Shown in pieces: positions 50,561-62,576 of a stretch of 64,000 bases of DNA. Position 1 is the first letter of the stretch, and each line of letters begins with the position of its first letter. The notes under the pieces are model-generated. The model saw nothing but the letters and a program-made list of their open reading frames with translations. It was not told the origin of the DNA and ran no database searches. This DNA comes from Membranipora membranacea (Eukaryota > Bryozoa > Gymnolaemata > Cheilostomatida > Membraniporidae). Position numbers and translations under genes: made by a program. Location: assembly GCA_914767715.1 (NCBI GenBank), contig OU612067.1, positions 25,954,162 to 26,018,161 of the forward strand, in the 5' to 3' direction.

Positions 50561-50620
50561 ACAGCAATTTTCTGAGCTAGTCGATTCGACCGGCTTTATG
50601 AAGTTATGACCCATTATGGC
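50561..50620 (+). repeat. 60-bp direct repeat left of the Gypsy element
   Basis: Starts 'acagcaattttctgagctag' and ends '...ccattatggc', immediately before the 5' LTR. Its partner is at 58667-58726, immediately after the 3' LTR, with four mismatches. It occupies the place of a target-site duplication but is far longer than the 4-6 bp that Gypsy elements make. Confidence 0.85.
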
Positions 50621-51576
50621 TGAGGTAGTTTTGAGGCTATGCATAATATAGCGAGCCCAGTAACACTCATTATTGAGGGGACAACTCTTGCAAAACCAAT
50701 ATAAAGCTGTCTGCTAATATAATGGATGTATCATGGTTACTAATTCTGATGTGAAAAGGGTTATCTACCCTGATTTAAACTTGAACATATTACACCAATA
50801 TTATGTAGACGGCTTCAACTTATATATATTTATCGCAGAATCAATCTCACAGACATCATAAATATATATTCTATACACATTTAATCTTGGCAATTATCGA
50901 CATGGAACATGGAATATGGAACATGGAATATTAAAACGGCTGCACCGTCTTACAGTATTATCACAGACAGTCTATCGCATTTCCAATATTATTCTCACCA
51001 AGTGCGTTTCAGTGTCAAGTCTGAATATTATAGTCAATACACCTCATATAGCTAAGGCTACACAGATAAGGTTCCGGGTGCGTCCTGCTTAATCTGCTCA
51101 GAGGGCAAGGTCAGGGTACATCCAGCTTCGCAACGTATACTATCAGATGTAAATGCACCCGCTACAAGCTCCGCCTGTAAGCTACTCGCCACCAGTACGA
51201 CCCTCAGTAAACAGCTCTGCTAGGTTGGCTTTGCCACCAGTACGACCCTCAGTAAACAGCTCTGCTAGGTTCGCTTAGCCACCAGTACGACCCTCAGTAA
51301 ACAGCTCTGCTAGGTTGGCTTTGCCACCAGTACGACCCTCAGTAAACAGCTCTGCTAGGTTGGCTTTGCCACCCTTACGACCCTCAGTAAACAGCTCTGC
51401 TAGGTTGGCTTGGCCACCAGCACGACCCTCTCCAGGCTGAAGTTATATATCCAGGAGTTATCCTCTCTCGGCTCATTCATGGTGAGTTTGTTTCGCTAGA
51501 TACAGCTAGCCTGAAAACCCAACCCTAGCCAGGTAACGGCCAGGTGTTCCACCCTTTTGATATTTCCCGTACCACA
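50621..51576 (+). repeat. 5' LTR of the Gypsy element
   Basis: 956 bp, TG...CA. Contains about five copies of a 45-bp tandem ('ccaccagtacgaccctcagt' + 'aaacagctctgctaggttgg' + 'ctttg') at about 51190-51425. The 3' LTR has about four. Confidence 0.88.
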
Positions 51577-51693
51577 GCCTTTGGCGTCCTCGGGTGGGCA
51601 TAATTACAAAGGTACGGAGGTTATCGTTGGAGCGGACTCGACGATACCCGCCCTCAGCCAGGTCGCTTATTCGAACAATCCACTACTGTCAGT

Positions 51694-52779
51694 TTGACGG
51701 ACCTGTCAGCCAATTTATCAGCTTCCATTGAGTGGAATCATGGCGAGATGATGGCGGCCATGGAAAGAAATAAGGCACATACAAAAGAAATACAGGAATA
51801 CATGGATAGAAGGATGACTGACCTGTCATCCATAGTATATGGGTTAGCTAGTGCTGACCATCAGCATCAGTCGTCGCCTATCCATAGAGAGCCTGACACC
51901 GTTTATCAGACTCTTGCACCTAGTTCTGCGAGTCAGCGTCCCGTGCCTGCTCCTAGGAGACGGCCATGTGAAATTCCAGTTGTTGACCTGCCAAGAAGAG
52001 CCAGAGCTTGTAAACCACTTGGCGACAAGCCTAAGTTTAATGGTTCTGGTGATCTCACCGTATTCAAACTGTTGTTTGCTGAATGTGTAGAGCTAAACGG
52101 CTGGGAGGATGAGATGATCATCACTCTATGGCTTAAACAGCGCCTAACTGGTGCTGCTAAAGAGTGTATCCTCTATGAGCAGGTCTCAGATTCCAGGACA
52201 GTATTTAAAAAATTAGAGAACAGATATGGTAACCATTTATTGGGGCAAAAATATACAGTGTTGCTAGATAGCCGGAAAAAGGGGCAGCATGAGTCCGTCT
52301 CCGACCTAGCCAATGACATAAGGAAGATGGTAGAAGTTGTCTATCATGACTGTGACAAATTTACAAGGGAGAAAATTACCATCAGTAATTTCATTCGCTC
52401 CTTGCCCAGTGTACATATCAAGTACGAGCTGAATCGGGAGTGCCCGAAAACTCTTGAGGAGGCCGTACAGAGAGCTGCCATCCATGATGTATGGTACGGT
52501 TATGACTCGCCCTTCAGGCGTAATCAGAGTCAAATATCTCAGCCTCCTAGATCCTCACCAGTTGTGGCACTGTCTACAATAGAGCAAAAGAATGTATCAC
52601 CTCCTATCCCAACCGCTAGTACTCAACCAAGAATAACACGATAGTGTAAACACTGTGGTGCGGCTCATATGCCATACGTGTGTCAGCCTTGTCGACACTG
52701 TGGAGGCCCCCACTTTGATAACAAGTGTGAGCGAAAGGGAAACGGGTTGCCCATTCCCGGACAATCAATCAGGCAGTAA
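51694..52779 (+). pseudogene. Gypsy gag with internal stop
   Basis: A frame of about 316 codons carries a retrotransposon-gag capsid-like region: 'KPLGDKPKFNGSGDLTVF', 'GWEDEMIITLWLKQRLTGAA', 'RYGNHLLGQKY'. It ends at TAG 52642-52644. In the same frame, directly after the stop, come two zinc knuckles (CxxCxxxHxxxxC), 'CKHCGAAHMPYVC' and 'CRHCGGPHFDNKC', before further stops near 52779. Gag packages the element's RNA. The stop separates capsid from nucleocapsid and is either a mutation or a read-through site. The true N-terminus is uncertain; the first ATG in frame is near 51739. Confidence 0.85.
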
Positions 52780-52826
52780 TAGGGAATGGGACTCAGAAAC
52801 ATAAACTGTCTGAAAAGCCAACCAAG

Positions 52827-53545
52827 GAATTATTGTATCAACATGGCTATGATGTGACTAAAACTGATATGTTTGAGGTCACCTCACTGAAACCTGCTAA
52901 CATTGTTAGAAGAGTTATACAGGTACTCACCTTGCCATATAGTGGACCAGCAAAGGTCACACAGTTCTGTATTCCTAGTATACATGATACTTCAAAGACT
53001 CGCTTAGTTGATCATGGTCTTGGTACTTCAGTATCTCAGCAGTGAGCTCAGTCTAAAAAGGTAAACATTGAACCGGCCATTGCTATGGTTAGTGAGATGG
53101 GATCTAAGCTAGCAGAATTAGAATTGGAGTCTAGCAACACAGGTCCATCTCAAGGTTATGTTATACCAGATAAGAGTGAATTACCTTCCGCAGAGTTATT
53201 GTATCAAAAAGGCTACGAAGTGACAAAAACTGATATGTTTGAGGTCACCTCATTGAAACCTACTAATATTGTTAAAAGAGTAATACAGGTACTCACGTTG
53301 CCTTATAGTGGTCACCAGGTTTCATGTACCCAGTAGGAACGACTCTTCAAGTAGACAATTAGTGGATCCTGATATGGATAACCCAGTAGTTCAGCAGTAC
53401 GCTCCGTCTGACAAAATAAACATCGAACCGGCCATTGCTATGGTTAGTGAGATGGGATCTAAGCTAGCAGAATTTGAATTGGAGTCTAGCAACACAGGTC
53501 CATCTCCAGGTTATGTTATACCAGATAAGATTGATTTACATGCAT
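52827..53545 (+). repeat. Internal tandem duplication in Gypsy (~360 bp)
   Basis: The segment starting 'ttattgtatcaacatggcta' (about 52829) is repeated from about 53195 ('ttattgtatcaaaaaggcta'). The segment starting 'cggccattgctatggttagt' repeats at about 53074 and 53432. Both pairs are roughly 360 bp apart, with small indels and about 5-10% mismatches. It lies between the gag knuckles and the protease and contains a stop in the first copy (53043-53045). Confidence 0.8.
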
Positions 53546-54410
53546 CAGGTTTAACTCTTGAAAAAGAGGAGACAACTCTGAACTTATTATTAGAAGTATT
53601 ACCATATCAGCAATCAGATCCTTCTGATGATCAATTAATCGATGTAAGCAGAATACGTCGATCAGATCTATACTCACCTTATGTACCGGTTGAGGTAAAT
53701 AGGTACAAAACTGTGTTTTTGCTTGACACAGGTGCTACCACCTCCATATTGAGTAAAGTACATGCTATCAAGCTAGGTATCCTAGATGGTCAGTGTGAAC
53801 CTGGAAAACCGAAGGGTAAAACTGTCAGTCCTATATCTTGTTATGGCCAGCATGAGGTGAATGTCAAGTTGGGCAGTGAAAACTTGGTAGGACTTATGGA
53901 GGTGGCTGACATTACTGAAAATGGTTTCATTGGCATGGATTTTCTGGTGGCATCTGCATGTGTACTGGACCTTAATGAAATGAACCTCAGCAATCTATAC
54001 CTCTAGTGAACAGTAGTGGTAACAGGCTAGCGTGTGCATGCTACTCAGCTTGGTCAGTGACCATTGAGGTCTACTCAGAAAGAGTTATACCTATGTATGC
54101 TCACACCACCATAGAAGGCGGAGGACTCATAGAGCCAAACTTCAGGGTAGTCGATTCGTACAATCTAATTGCATCAAGATGCTACGTGAATCAGTGTTTG
54201 GTACTCAGAGTTGCCAACGTAACCGCGGAAGCCATCCACATTGCCCAAGACACACCAATAGCTTTCCTCACTGATGGAAACATTATTGACATACATGAAC
54301 CTGAGGTACTAGACTGGAATGGCACAACCATCCAGAATTGTGATGTCACAATTGACTCAGAAACGGTCTTACCAGACCATGTCAAAACCCCTATTCGACA
54401 CCTTACCTGA
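53308..54410 (+). pseudogene. Gypsy protease and linker
   Basis: The frame 53308-54006 contains the aspartic protease active-site motif 'FLLDTGATTSIL' and the later 'GFIGMDFL' block (the GxDxL-type motif near the second half of retropepsins). A stop at 54004-54006 is followed in another frame (to about 54410) by sequence bridging to reverse transcriptase. In an active element this protease cuts the polyprotein. Here the frame is broken. Confidence 0.85.
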
Positions 54411-55840
54411 ATATATCTCAGTTGACAGTAAGTCAAAGATGAGACAACTCCTCGTAAAATATCAGGATGTGTTTTCTAAGGATGCATATGACATGGGTTA
54501 TTGTGATCTGGTTCCCGATGGAATCACGCTCAAACCTGGCACCCAACCAATCAGGCTCCCTCCATATAGAGTAGGATATCATGCTATCCTAGAAATAGAA
54601 AAGCATGTAGATGAACTATTGAAAAAGGGCATCATTGAACGTACCTACAGTGTCACCATATAGTGCTCCTGTTTTACTGATAGCTAAGAAAGATGGAACC
54701 AGTCGGTTTGTCCAGGACTACCGCAAGCTAAATAAAGCAACTTATATTCCATCACAACCCCTACCACGTATTGATGACTCACTAGAGGCACTGAGAGGTG
54801 CAACTCTTTTCAGCACATTTGACCTTTTATCGGGTTATTGGCAGTGCTCCCTAAGCCCTGACGCTAAGGAAATGGTAGCTTTTTGCACCAAAAGCGGAGT
54901 CTATACATGGCGTGTACTCGGTATGGGATTGTGTGGTGCTCCAGCCACCTTCGAAAGGTTGATGGAGAAAGTGTTACAAGGATTGCAATGGCAATCACTA
55001 CCTAGTGTATCTCGACGACATAATTGTCTTCAGTTCAGATGAAGAAACACATCTGACCAGGTTGGATACCATGTTGGAGCGGCTGCAAAAAGCCAATCTA
55101 AAAATCAAAGTGTCTAAGACACATTTACTCAAACAGGAAGTTGAGTTTTTGGGCCATATTTTTAATCAGGATGGCATTCATACAGACCCAGCCAAAGTAA
55201 AGGCAATTCAGGAAGTGTCCACTCCTACCTGCATAAAAGAGCTGAGAAGTTTCCTTGGTCTCACAGGGTATTACAGGAAGTTTGTGGAGAGGTTTGCAGA
55301 GATTGCTGTCCCTCTGTTCGACCTGTTGAAAAAGAAAAACCAGTCAAGGAAACTTGCATGGAATGAGGAATGCCAAAATGCATTCCAGACATTAAAGGAC
55401 AGTTTAGCGAGTTTCACATCTCTGTCATTCCCAGACTGGACAATACCTTTCATTTTGGACACTGACTGTAGTGGTGAAGCTATGGGAGCTGTACTGGCTC
55501 AGATTGATAAGGATGGGGATGAAAAACCCATCGCATTCTTTAGTAAAAGACTCTCAGATAGTCAAAAGAAATATCCAGTGACTAAACAGGAAATGCTAGC
55601 ACTAGTGTCTGCCGTAAGACATTTCCATACATACCTGTATGGGTCAGAATTTGTATGTCGAGTTGACCATCACTCTCTGATATGGTTACACAATCTCAAG
55701 AATCCACAGGGAATTCTAGCCAGATGGTTGGAGGTCCTGGGATCATATAAATTTGATGTGATTCATAGACCAGGTCGCCAGCACTCTAATGCTGATGCTT
55801 TATCTCGACTTCCTTCAGCATCGCAGCAACCTCTCAGCGA
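54390..55840 (+). pseudogene. Gypsy reverse transcriptase and RNase H, frameshifted
   Basis: Reverse transcriptase appears in three frames: 54319-54663 ('YQDVFSKDAYD', 'GTQPIRLPPYRV'), 54635-55042 ('SAPVLLIAKKDGTSRFVQDY', 'FSTFDLLSGYWQ', 'FLERLME'-like region) and from 55005 on ('YLDDIIVFS', 'FLGLTGYYRKF'). Frame changes lie near 54650 and just before the YLDD catalytic box near 55000. RNase H follows ('FILDTDCSGEAMGAVLAQ', 'KYPVTKQEMLALV', 'HSNADALSRL'). The catalytic residues are still visible, but no single frame spans them. Confidence 0.9.
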
Positions 55841-55899
55841 GGAACCTGAGGATGAATGTGGTTTCACATTCCGGTCAGTTGACTTCTCCGTTGGTCTAT

Positions 55900-57430
55900 C
55901 CACGGATGAACTAGTGCTGGCTCAAGCTGAAGATCCACATCTCATGCCTATCATTCAGAGTCTAAAAGAGAATAAAAGTATATCACATAAGAACTGCAAG
56001 CAATTACCTCGAATTACTCGATTCTATATTGGTAAAGTGCCCTCAATGAAATTCCAGAACGGTATATTAATGATCACCACTCATCCTGAGAACGAAGATA
56101 AAATCTTGGTGCCGGAGTATTACCAGGCAAAGCTGATAAAGTCGTTCCATGAGATGGATCACAGTGGCATGGACAGGACGGAATCAAGGCTCAGATTATA
56201 TTATTACTGGCATGCCCTGCAGGCTGATGTCAGATTATTCGTGCAATCATGCACAAGTTGCCAAAGGAGTAAAGTGACTAGAAATCATGTCAACCATCGG
56301 AATCTAGTAGTAGGGACCATTATGGATCAGGTGAGCCTTGATTTCATTGGTCCCCTACAACGGACAACGAATGATAACACATACATATTAATGGCCGTAG
56401 AGCACTTTTCTCGTTGGGCAGAGTCCTGTGCTAAAAGTTTATACAAGGGCCTGTTTGCCAATTTTGGCTATAGTCGAGTGCTGCATTCTGACCGTGGCAG
56501 CGCCTTCATCTCCGAGCTGATGAAAGAGCTGAGCAATCTGGGCCAGTGTAAACAAACATTCTCGGCAAGGTATCATCCAATGGGTAACTCCTGTGCAGAA
56601 CGAGTGATTGGGACGGTTACATCGCAGTTACGTACCTATGTTGAGCATACCCAACTAGAGTGGGATGATCTCCTAGATACGGTAATGTCCGCCTACAGAG
56701 CCACTCCTCACTCTGCTACGGGGTTCTCCCCAAACATGGTTATGTTAGGCAGAGAGGTGAGACTTTCAGCTGTTCTCTGTCCTCCAGGTGACAATATACC
56801 TGTAACAGATTACGTACAGAAGCTAAATGAAAAGATAAAGTATGTTTACAGCAAGTGTCTGGGGGCCCCAAACGCACAAATTGAGGGTTATGACCACTTG
56901 ATACACACCCCTCTAAAGGTCGGTGATCAAGCGCTGGTCAAAAAGATAAATCCCTCCAAGATGGAAACAAAATTTAGTGGACCTCACTCTATCATAAGTC
57001 ATCATAAGTACTAGATTTTGACACCTATGTACTATCAGAGAAGGGAAAGGAGGTGATAGAGCATCACAGCAGATTGAAATTATATAGTCCTAACCCGACT
57101 GAAGTTGAACCTGACCTGGGTGACTTCATGTCTCAGCATGGGATGGACCAATCAGATGATGATCTTATCCTAGATCCAGATGATCTGGGTGATGACTTCA
57201 TGACTACAACTACAATCCAAGATAGATATAACTACTATGACAATATGGTGTCCCCAAGCCAAGGCCTATCATACAGCCTGATGGGTCAGACGATAGCATT
57301 CCTCCTGACTTAGGTCAAAACAACACTTCTCAATCACACAATAATAGTCACCCTGATGGGCCTGCTGTAAGTGTTGGTAGAAGGAGAGAAAGGAGGCTGC
57401 CTTCATGGTATCAAGAAGATTATTTAATGG
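55900..57430 (+). pseudogene. Gypsy integrase and C-terminal tail
   Basis: The HHCC zinc-binding region ('FHEMDHSGMDRTESRLRLYY', 'CTSCQRSK') is followed by the DDE core: first Asp in 'SLDFIGPL', second in 'LHSDRGSAF', Glu in 'SCAERVIG'. Then comes a GPY/F-like module ('KFSGPHSII'). This frame stops at 57012-57014. The tail continues in another frame from 57053, and the usual basic Gypsy end ('RRRERRLPSWYQ') appears near 57375-57420 in yet another. No chromodomain and no envelope gene are seen. Confidence 0.9.
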
Positions 57431-57479
57431 ACTACACTGAGTTGAACCTATCTATGTATATTATTATACATTCATGGCT

Positions 57480-57733
57480 ATATATTATTAGGCTATGACT
57501 ATCTATTTCTCTGTCAGTCATTCAAATGTGTTGCTGAACACATGACACATAGAAATATTACTCACCTTAGATATTATCAATTCCCACCAGACCAGTGACT
57601 CACAGGATTCACTTCAGCATGTAAAGAGCCACAGTAATGGAATTGGTAGTTTATGATAGCCAAAGTTCTTATCTGCTGGGCAGTAAAATAAAATATATGA
57701 TGTGTTTCGCATATAATTGTATATTGAGGCAAC
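57480..57733. other. Gap between pol end and 3' LTR
   Basis: About 250 bp without coding motifs and without the polypurine tract expected next to the LTR. A 'attactcaccttag' at about 57557 looks like a minus-strand splice donor, raising the possibility that some non-element sequence is captured here. Confidence 0.4.
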
Positions 57734-58666
57734 TGAGGTAGTTTTGAGGCTATAGAAAATATAGCGAGCCCAGTAACACTCATTATTGAGGGGACAACTC
57801 AATATATTCAATATAAAGCAGTCTGCTAATATAATGGATGTATCATGCCTACTAATTTTGAATATTCTAAATATAGAATATTCAAACAGGGTAATTCTGA
57901 TGTGAAAAGGGTTATCTACCCTGATTTAAACTTGAACATATGATACCAATATCATGTAGACGGCTTCAACTTATATACATATTTATCGCAGAATCAATCT
58001 CACAGACATCATAAATACATATTCTATACACATTTAATCCTGGCAATTTTCAACATGGAACTCAATATTAAGACGGCTGCACTGTCTTACAGTATTATCA
58101 CAGACAGTCTATCGCATTTCCAATATTATTCTCACCAAGTGCGTTTCAGTGTCAAGGCTGAATATTATAGTCAATACACCTCATATAGCTAAGGCTACAC
58201 AGTTAAGGTTCCGGGTGTGTCTCGGTTAATCTGCTCTGAGGGCAAGGTCAGGGTACATCCCACTTCGCAACGTATACTATCAGACGTAAATGCACCCGCT
58301 ACAAGCTCCGCTTGTAAGCTTTTTTAGACACCAGCTCTGCTGGGATGGCTTCGCCACCAGTACGACCCTCAGTACACAGCTCTGCTAGGTTGGCTTTGCC
58401 ACCAGTACGACCCTCAGTAAACAGCTCTGCTAGGTTGGCTTTGCCACCAGTACAACCCTCAGTAAACAGCTCTGCTAGGTTGGCTTGGCCACCAGCACGA
58501 CCCTCTCTAGGCTGAAGTTATCTATCCAGGAGTTCTATACCCAGGAGTTATCCTCTCTCGGCTCATTCATGGTGAGTTTGTTTCGCTAGATACAGTTAGC
58601 CTGAAAACCAAACCCTAGCAAGGTAACGGCCAGGTGTTCCACCCTTTTGATATTTCTCGTACCACA
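57734..58666 (+). repeat. 3' LTR of the Gypsy element
   Basis: 933 bp, TG...CA, alignable to 50621-51576 along its length. Differences include a short insertion with 'gaatattctaaatatagaat' (about 57859-57878) and fewer 45-bp tandem copies (about 58340-58500). Confidence 0.88.
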
Positions 58667-58726
58667 ACAGCAATTTTCTGAGCTAGTCGATTCGACAAGC
58701 TTTAAGAAGTTATGAGCCATTATGGC
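58667..58726 (+). repeat. 60-bp direct repeat right of the Gypsy element
   Basis: Partner of 50561-50620, 56 of 60 bases identical, beginning at the first base after the 3' LTR. The next bases (atattcag) are unique. Confidence 0.85.
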
Positions 58727-59149
58727 ATATTCAGTAACGTTGAAGTTGAACAATGACAGAAAGATTGCAGATAAAATTACTCACCATATGATCGGGTTAG
58801 GATGGTAGTACTTCCCATGTCTCATCCATGGAATCAGTTTCTTTTTAACTAAAACGTCTAGGTTTGAGGAATGATTTAGACCATATGTGCTAGCTTTGTT
58901 GGCTCCATCTCCTGTAATACAGTCCTTTCTTTTTCTAGGAGTGTTTCCCTGTTTTACGTCCAAAGACTTGCACTGTAGGGGAATGTAGTCCTGCTGTTTT
59001 TCTAGATTTGGCGTGTTTGGATTTGTATTGTTTGTCATAATAATATCACCTTGTTTTGATGAGTTTGAGCTTTCCCAGATTCTCAACCAGTGCTTGAAGG
59101 CAGGACCTAACTGTTCTGGAGTGCACCAACCAATCCGCGGATCCATAAA

Positions 59150-61519
59150 CCAAAAGGTTTCGAAATTGTGGACAAAGTTTCACCAGCTGGGTGTGGTGGG
59201 TGGGTCTGTTCGGTTACAAGTGAGAATTGAATCTAACGAGATTTATGTGCACGCATGCGTGAATTTATCAGGACTATACGGGGTACGACCAGTGGGCCCC
59301 AGCTAATAATTATAATAAATTTGCAGGAACTCGTTCTACATAATAATGTTTATTCCAGGGCAAAATAATAGGAGTCGGTCAATGATAAGTGCGATGTACT
59401 ATCAGAGGATTTTAATTGGCTGAGTCTTCAAGTAATTGCCAAGTACATAAAAGGTAACCTCGGTTTAAGCAGAACACACGTGCTTGAAAATGTGATTCGG
59501 AGAACTAAGTGAGGGTAACTCCTAGAAATATATACGAACCAAGTTTCCAAACTCAATATAATTTCTAGCAGGGAGGCCCCCACCATTCTCCCTGCCCCCA
59601 CCCTCCCTGATTCTAGTCAGAGTCTTGCCATATTTTCTGATGATTTTTAAACAACAATTTTATGAGAGAAAGAGGAGACGGTATGTGAAAGTATAACGCA
59701 GTGACAAAGATATACAGCAGGCTGCAGCTTGAATGCATGTTACTTCTTTTTACTAATTACTATAACTGAATGAACATCTTCAAAGGATACTGGGGAGTAT
59801 GAAATCCTGTGTGAAGACGTCAAATATGCTGAAAGGTGCAAATATTGAAGAGCGTAAGTATAAGTGATGACAGAAGAATAATGTCACTATTTAGACATCC
59901 CTTATGGAATGGAAATAAGATGATGTTGTCATGCCAGCCAAGTCCCATCTGACCTCACAATGCAGCTGCCTACTTGTTGTCTTTTGTTTTGCGAAAGGGG
60001 TTAAACATATGTTTTAGTGCATTGAAACGGAACCAGATGAAAATGTCACTGGAAGCTGTGAGCATACCTGACAAGTTAGCTGGGCGCTATATCTGGTGGT
60101 GCATCACCTTGCGGGTGGGATGGTCTGAGGGACACTCAAACCCTCCCGCCGATGGCACAGGGCAGCACCCAAGCCGCCAAAGCTCTTAGTGGTGGATAAC
60201 TAAAATTTTCCCAATTCTAGCAAGTTAAACAACTTTCAAACTAAATGGAATTGGTAATAATAGGTTATAGTAGGTAGAAAACTAGACCTCATCTCAGTTG
60301 ACTATGCAAACAAAATTTCGCTAAGCTCTTAGGCGCATAAGTGGGGTGGTTATATGGTTGTCTGGTATCATATGGTCATCAGTTCAAATATCTGGTGATA
60401 CCCTATCAAATAGGGCTGGAAGCAGGGAGTTTGGGACCAAGCTCCCAAACTCCCTGCTCGAAGTGAGGATCTGAGATTGCAGCATGTAGTTATCTACACA
60501 TATCAAATGAAAGGATAACTCCAAAAATTATTAAAACCTCATAACCATAAGAATCCTTGTAGAAACCTGTATTTGACAGAGGTAAATCAAGTTTGTTCCC
60601 TCTGCGGTGGTGAAGTGATAATTGCAAAATTCATGTATCGAGGCGCTGTACCACAACACACATATGTGGCTTTAAATATTCCTCCAGATCAGCAGAATCA
60701 CATGTTCTAAGATGGAGGCGCTTCTAGCATTTCAACCATTCTGTCTTTGGATCATGTTTTGGCAGTTTTGACATTGAAATTTCAAGGATGTTGCACTTAA
60801 GAACTGTGAGTGCCGTGCCAATAACTTATTACGTAAATGTAGCTTATTAAGGTCAGAAGGATAATTTTGTACATAAATTTGATTTCTGATTGGATATTTC
60901 AGCTAGCAAAGTATTAAGAAATAGTCTCAAATTCTGCGTGCATGCCATATTACCATTACCTTACCTTAGAGAAGCTATGTCAATGTTATGCTTATCCTAA
61001 TATATTTTATTTGTTGTGGATAGAAATGACCAAAGTAATATCACATGATATTGATTAGCCATATACGTAGTAGGCCTAGAGAGTAAAACGATCAGATTGT
61101 AATCATTCTCAAACTTGGTCAATCTAATAAAAATGGATTCGATCCTGCCAATTGCTGGTCTGGTATGTTTGTAAGATATAAAGTATATACATCATTACAG
61201 GGAACATCGTACAGTGATAGAGCCCCCATAAACATTTTCAGAAGTATGGTCAACAAGAGCAAGTGTAAAAAAAATGGTTTGCAGCATATCGGCTAAGTAA
61301 TTGATGGCGCCATAACATATATGAGCGGAACAGTTATGCAGTGTAGCAATTATCAAAAAGTTAAAAACTACCTTTGAACAAAGCAACATAGACATGGAGC
61401 TAAATGTCCAACTCATTACAGGGCACTCATAATAGAAGGATATGTCACCGACAAAAATTGTGATTCAGTTTACAGTATGAATCACATTCACTCTGAGTTG
61501 GCGAGTTTACTATACACAA
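59150..61519. other. Intergenic between two minus-strand genes
   Basis: About 2.4 kb between the COR-caspase stop codon and the TENT4-like start codon. It presumably holds the 3' UTR of the former and the old promoter of the latter. A perfect 16-bp-arm hairpin with a 6-nt loop lies at 60421-60458. Plus-strand frames (59013-59306, 59974-60189) have no motifs and are not supported as genes. Confidence 0.5.
60421..60458. repeat. Perfect inverted repeat, 16-bp arms
   Basis: 'agcagggagtttggga' + 6-nt loop + 'tcccaaactccctgct'. It could form a stable hairpin. Its role is unknown; it may be the footprint of an inverted micro-duplication. Confidence 0.8.
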
Positions 61520-62576
61520 TCACTTTGTACTATAACCGAGCTTCTGAAGAAGACTTTCCTTAGTAGACTTATTGTTACACTTTGTAGTGTCTCGTTTGTC
61601 TACTGCTGGATGGAGTATGAGCATCTTCTGCAGAGTGCTTCGTACTTCTGGGTCCTGGCTGTAACCTTTCTTCTTCATACACCAGATTGCATTAGTTGTC
61701 ATGTCATGCATTGATGTTTTGCCATCAGCTTGCTTAATCTGATCAGCAATAGCACCAAGGAATGCTCCTCTTTCTGACATTCCTCCAACTACTGTTGAAA
61801 TCAATAACAGAGTGTGCGCCCTGTCCAGTACTATGCTATTTCGCTGGCTGGTGGAGAGTCCAGAATATACGGGTTGACAAGCCTGAATTATGACCACCTG
61901 TAAAATTCAATCATAGATATGTGTTGAATTTGCAAAGTCTTCAGACTCAGACATCGTAGAGGTAAATTCTAAGTCAAAGTGATAACTAAAAGTCTCAAAC
62001 ACAGGGGAGGACGATTAACGGATAGTAACATTGTAACGAATTTGTACTTTGATCCACACAGCGGATATCCTGGTGCTATCTCCAGAATATCCAGTTATGA
62101 TCCAATCTATGTAATATATATTCTAAGATAAACCGCAGGTTAACTTACCAATGGGATGTGCGCAGGTAGCCTCGCCTTCAGCAGATCTAGAATATTCGAT
62201 ATCGGCATTTTAGAGTCATTGGCACCTGCTAGATTTCCGGCTTCTCCGTGTGACATCAGCGAGACAACAAGTAGTGAGAGGCCTTCAGATAGCAGCTTAC
62301 TGAGCTCACTATCGATGGTGGGAGGTAGCTTTTTCGCATCAGTCCATTCGAATAAGCTGGTCGTGATCCCAACATGCGTTAAGCTGTCTCCGATGGCGTT
62401 AGCCTCCTCAGTAGCACCCTCTCTCTGATCTGTGCTATACAGCACTAATCCAAACGACTTGACATGAGTCTGCATGATTGGTATGATGTACTGATCACTT
62501 CTATCAAAGAGCAGACTGATATCTTCTGTGTTTAGTGGGTGTTTCTCTACAAGCTCCTTCAGTGTCTTCGCCTCAC
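61520..62576 (-). CDS. Caspase-like (C14) domain exons
   Basis: Exons 62576-62149 and 61897-61520 encode about 265 residues. The fold begins 'KSFGLVLYSTDQREGATEEA' (strand 1), with a helix 'EANAIGDSLTHVG' and strand 2 'ITTSLFEWTD'. The H-G pair lies in 'MSHGEAG' and the Q-A-C in 'IIQACQP'. The residue after QAC is Gln where classical caspases have Arg/Gln/Gly (QACRG), so the motif is close to but not identical with the canonical pentapeptide. The sub-family (caspase or caspase-like) is unsure. The intron between His and Cys segments is phase 0 (gtaagtta...ttttacag). Confidence 0.85.

Larger units (their letters stand above)
50621..58666 (+). mobile_element. Ty3/Gypsy LTR retrotransposon, decayed
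   Basis: LTRs (50621-51576 and 57734-58666) start TG and end CA. Between them, on the plus strand, lie gag, protease, reverse transcriptase, RNase H and integrase, the Gypsy order. A candidate primer site 'tggcgtcctcgggtgggca' begins at 51582, five bases after the LTR. No good polypurine tract lies directly before the 3' LTR; a purine-rich stretch is at 57375-57392, inside the end of pol. Several stops and frameshifts show it is inactive. LTRs differ by several percent, so it is older than the LTR element at 25.8 kb. It sits in intron 1 of the TENT4-like pseudogene, in the opposite orientation. Confidence 0.93.

Noticed and set aside
59013-59306. 97-codon plus-strand ORF
   Set aside because: It overlaps the first exon of the TENT4-like pseudogene on the other strand and has no motif.
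61195-61416. 73-codon minus-strand hydrophobic frame after the COR-caspase stop
   Set aside because: It lies in the probable 3' UTR, with no splice signal linking it to the gene and no similarity.
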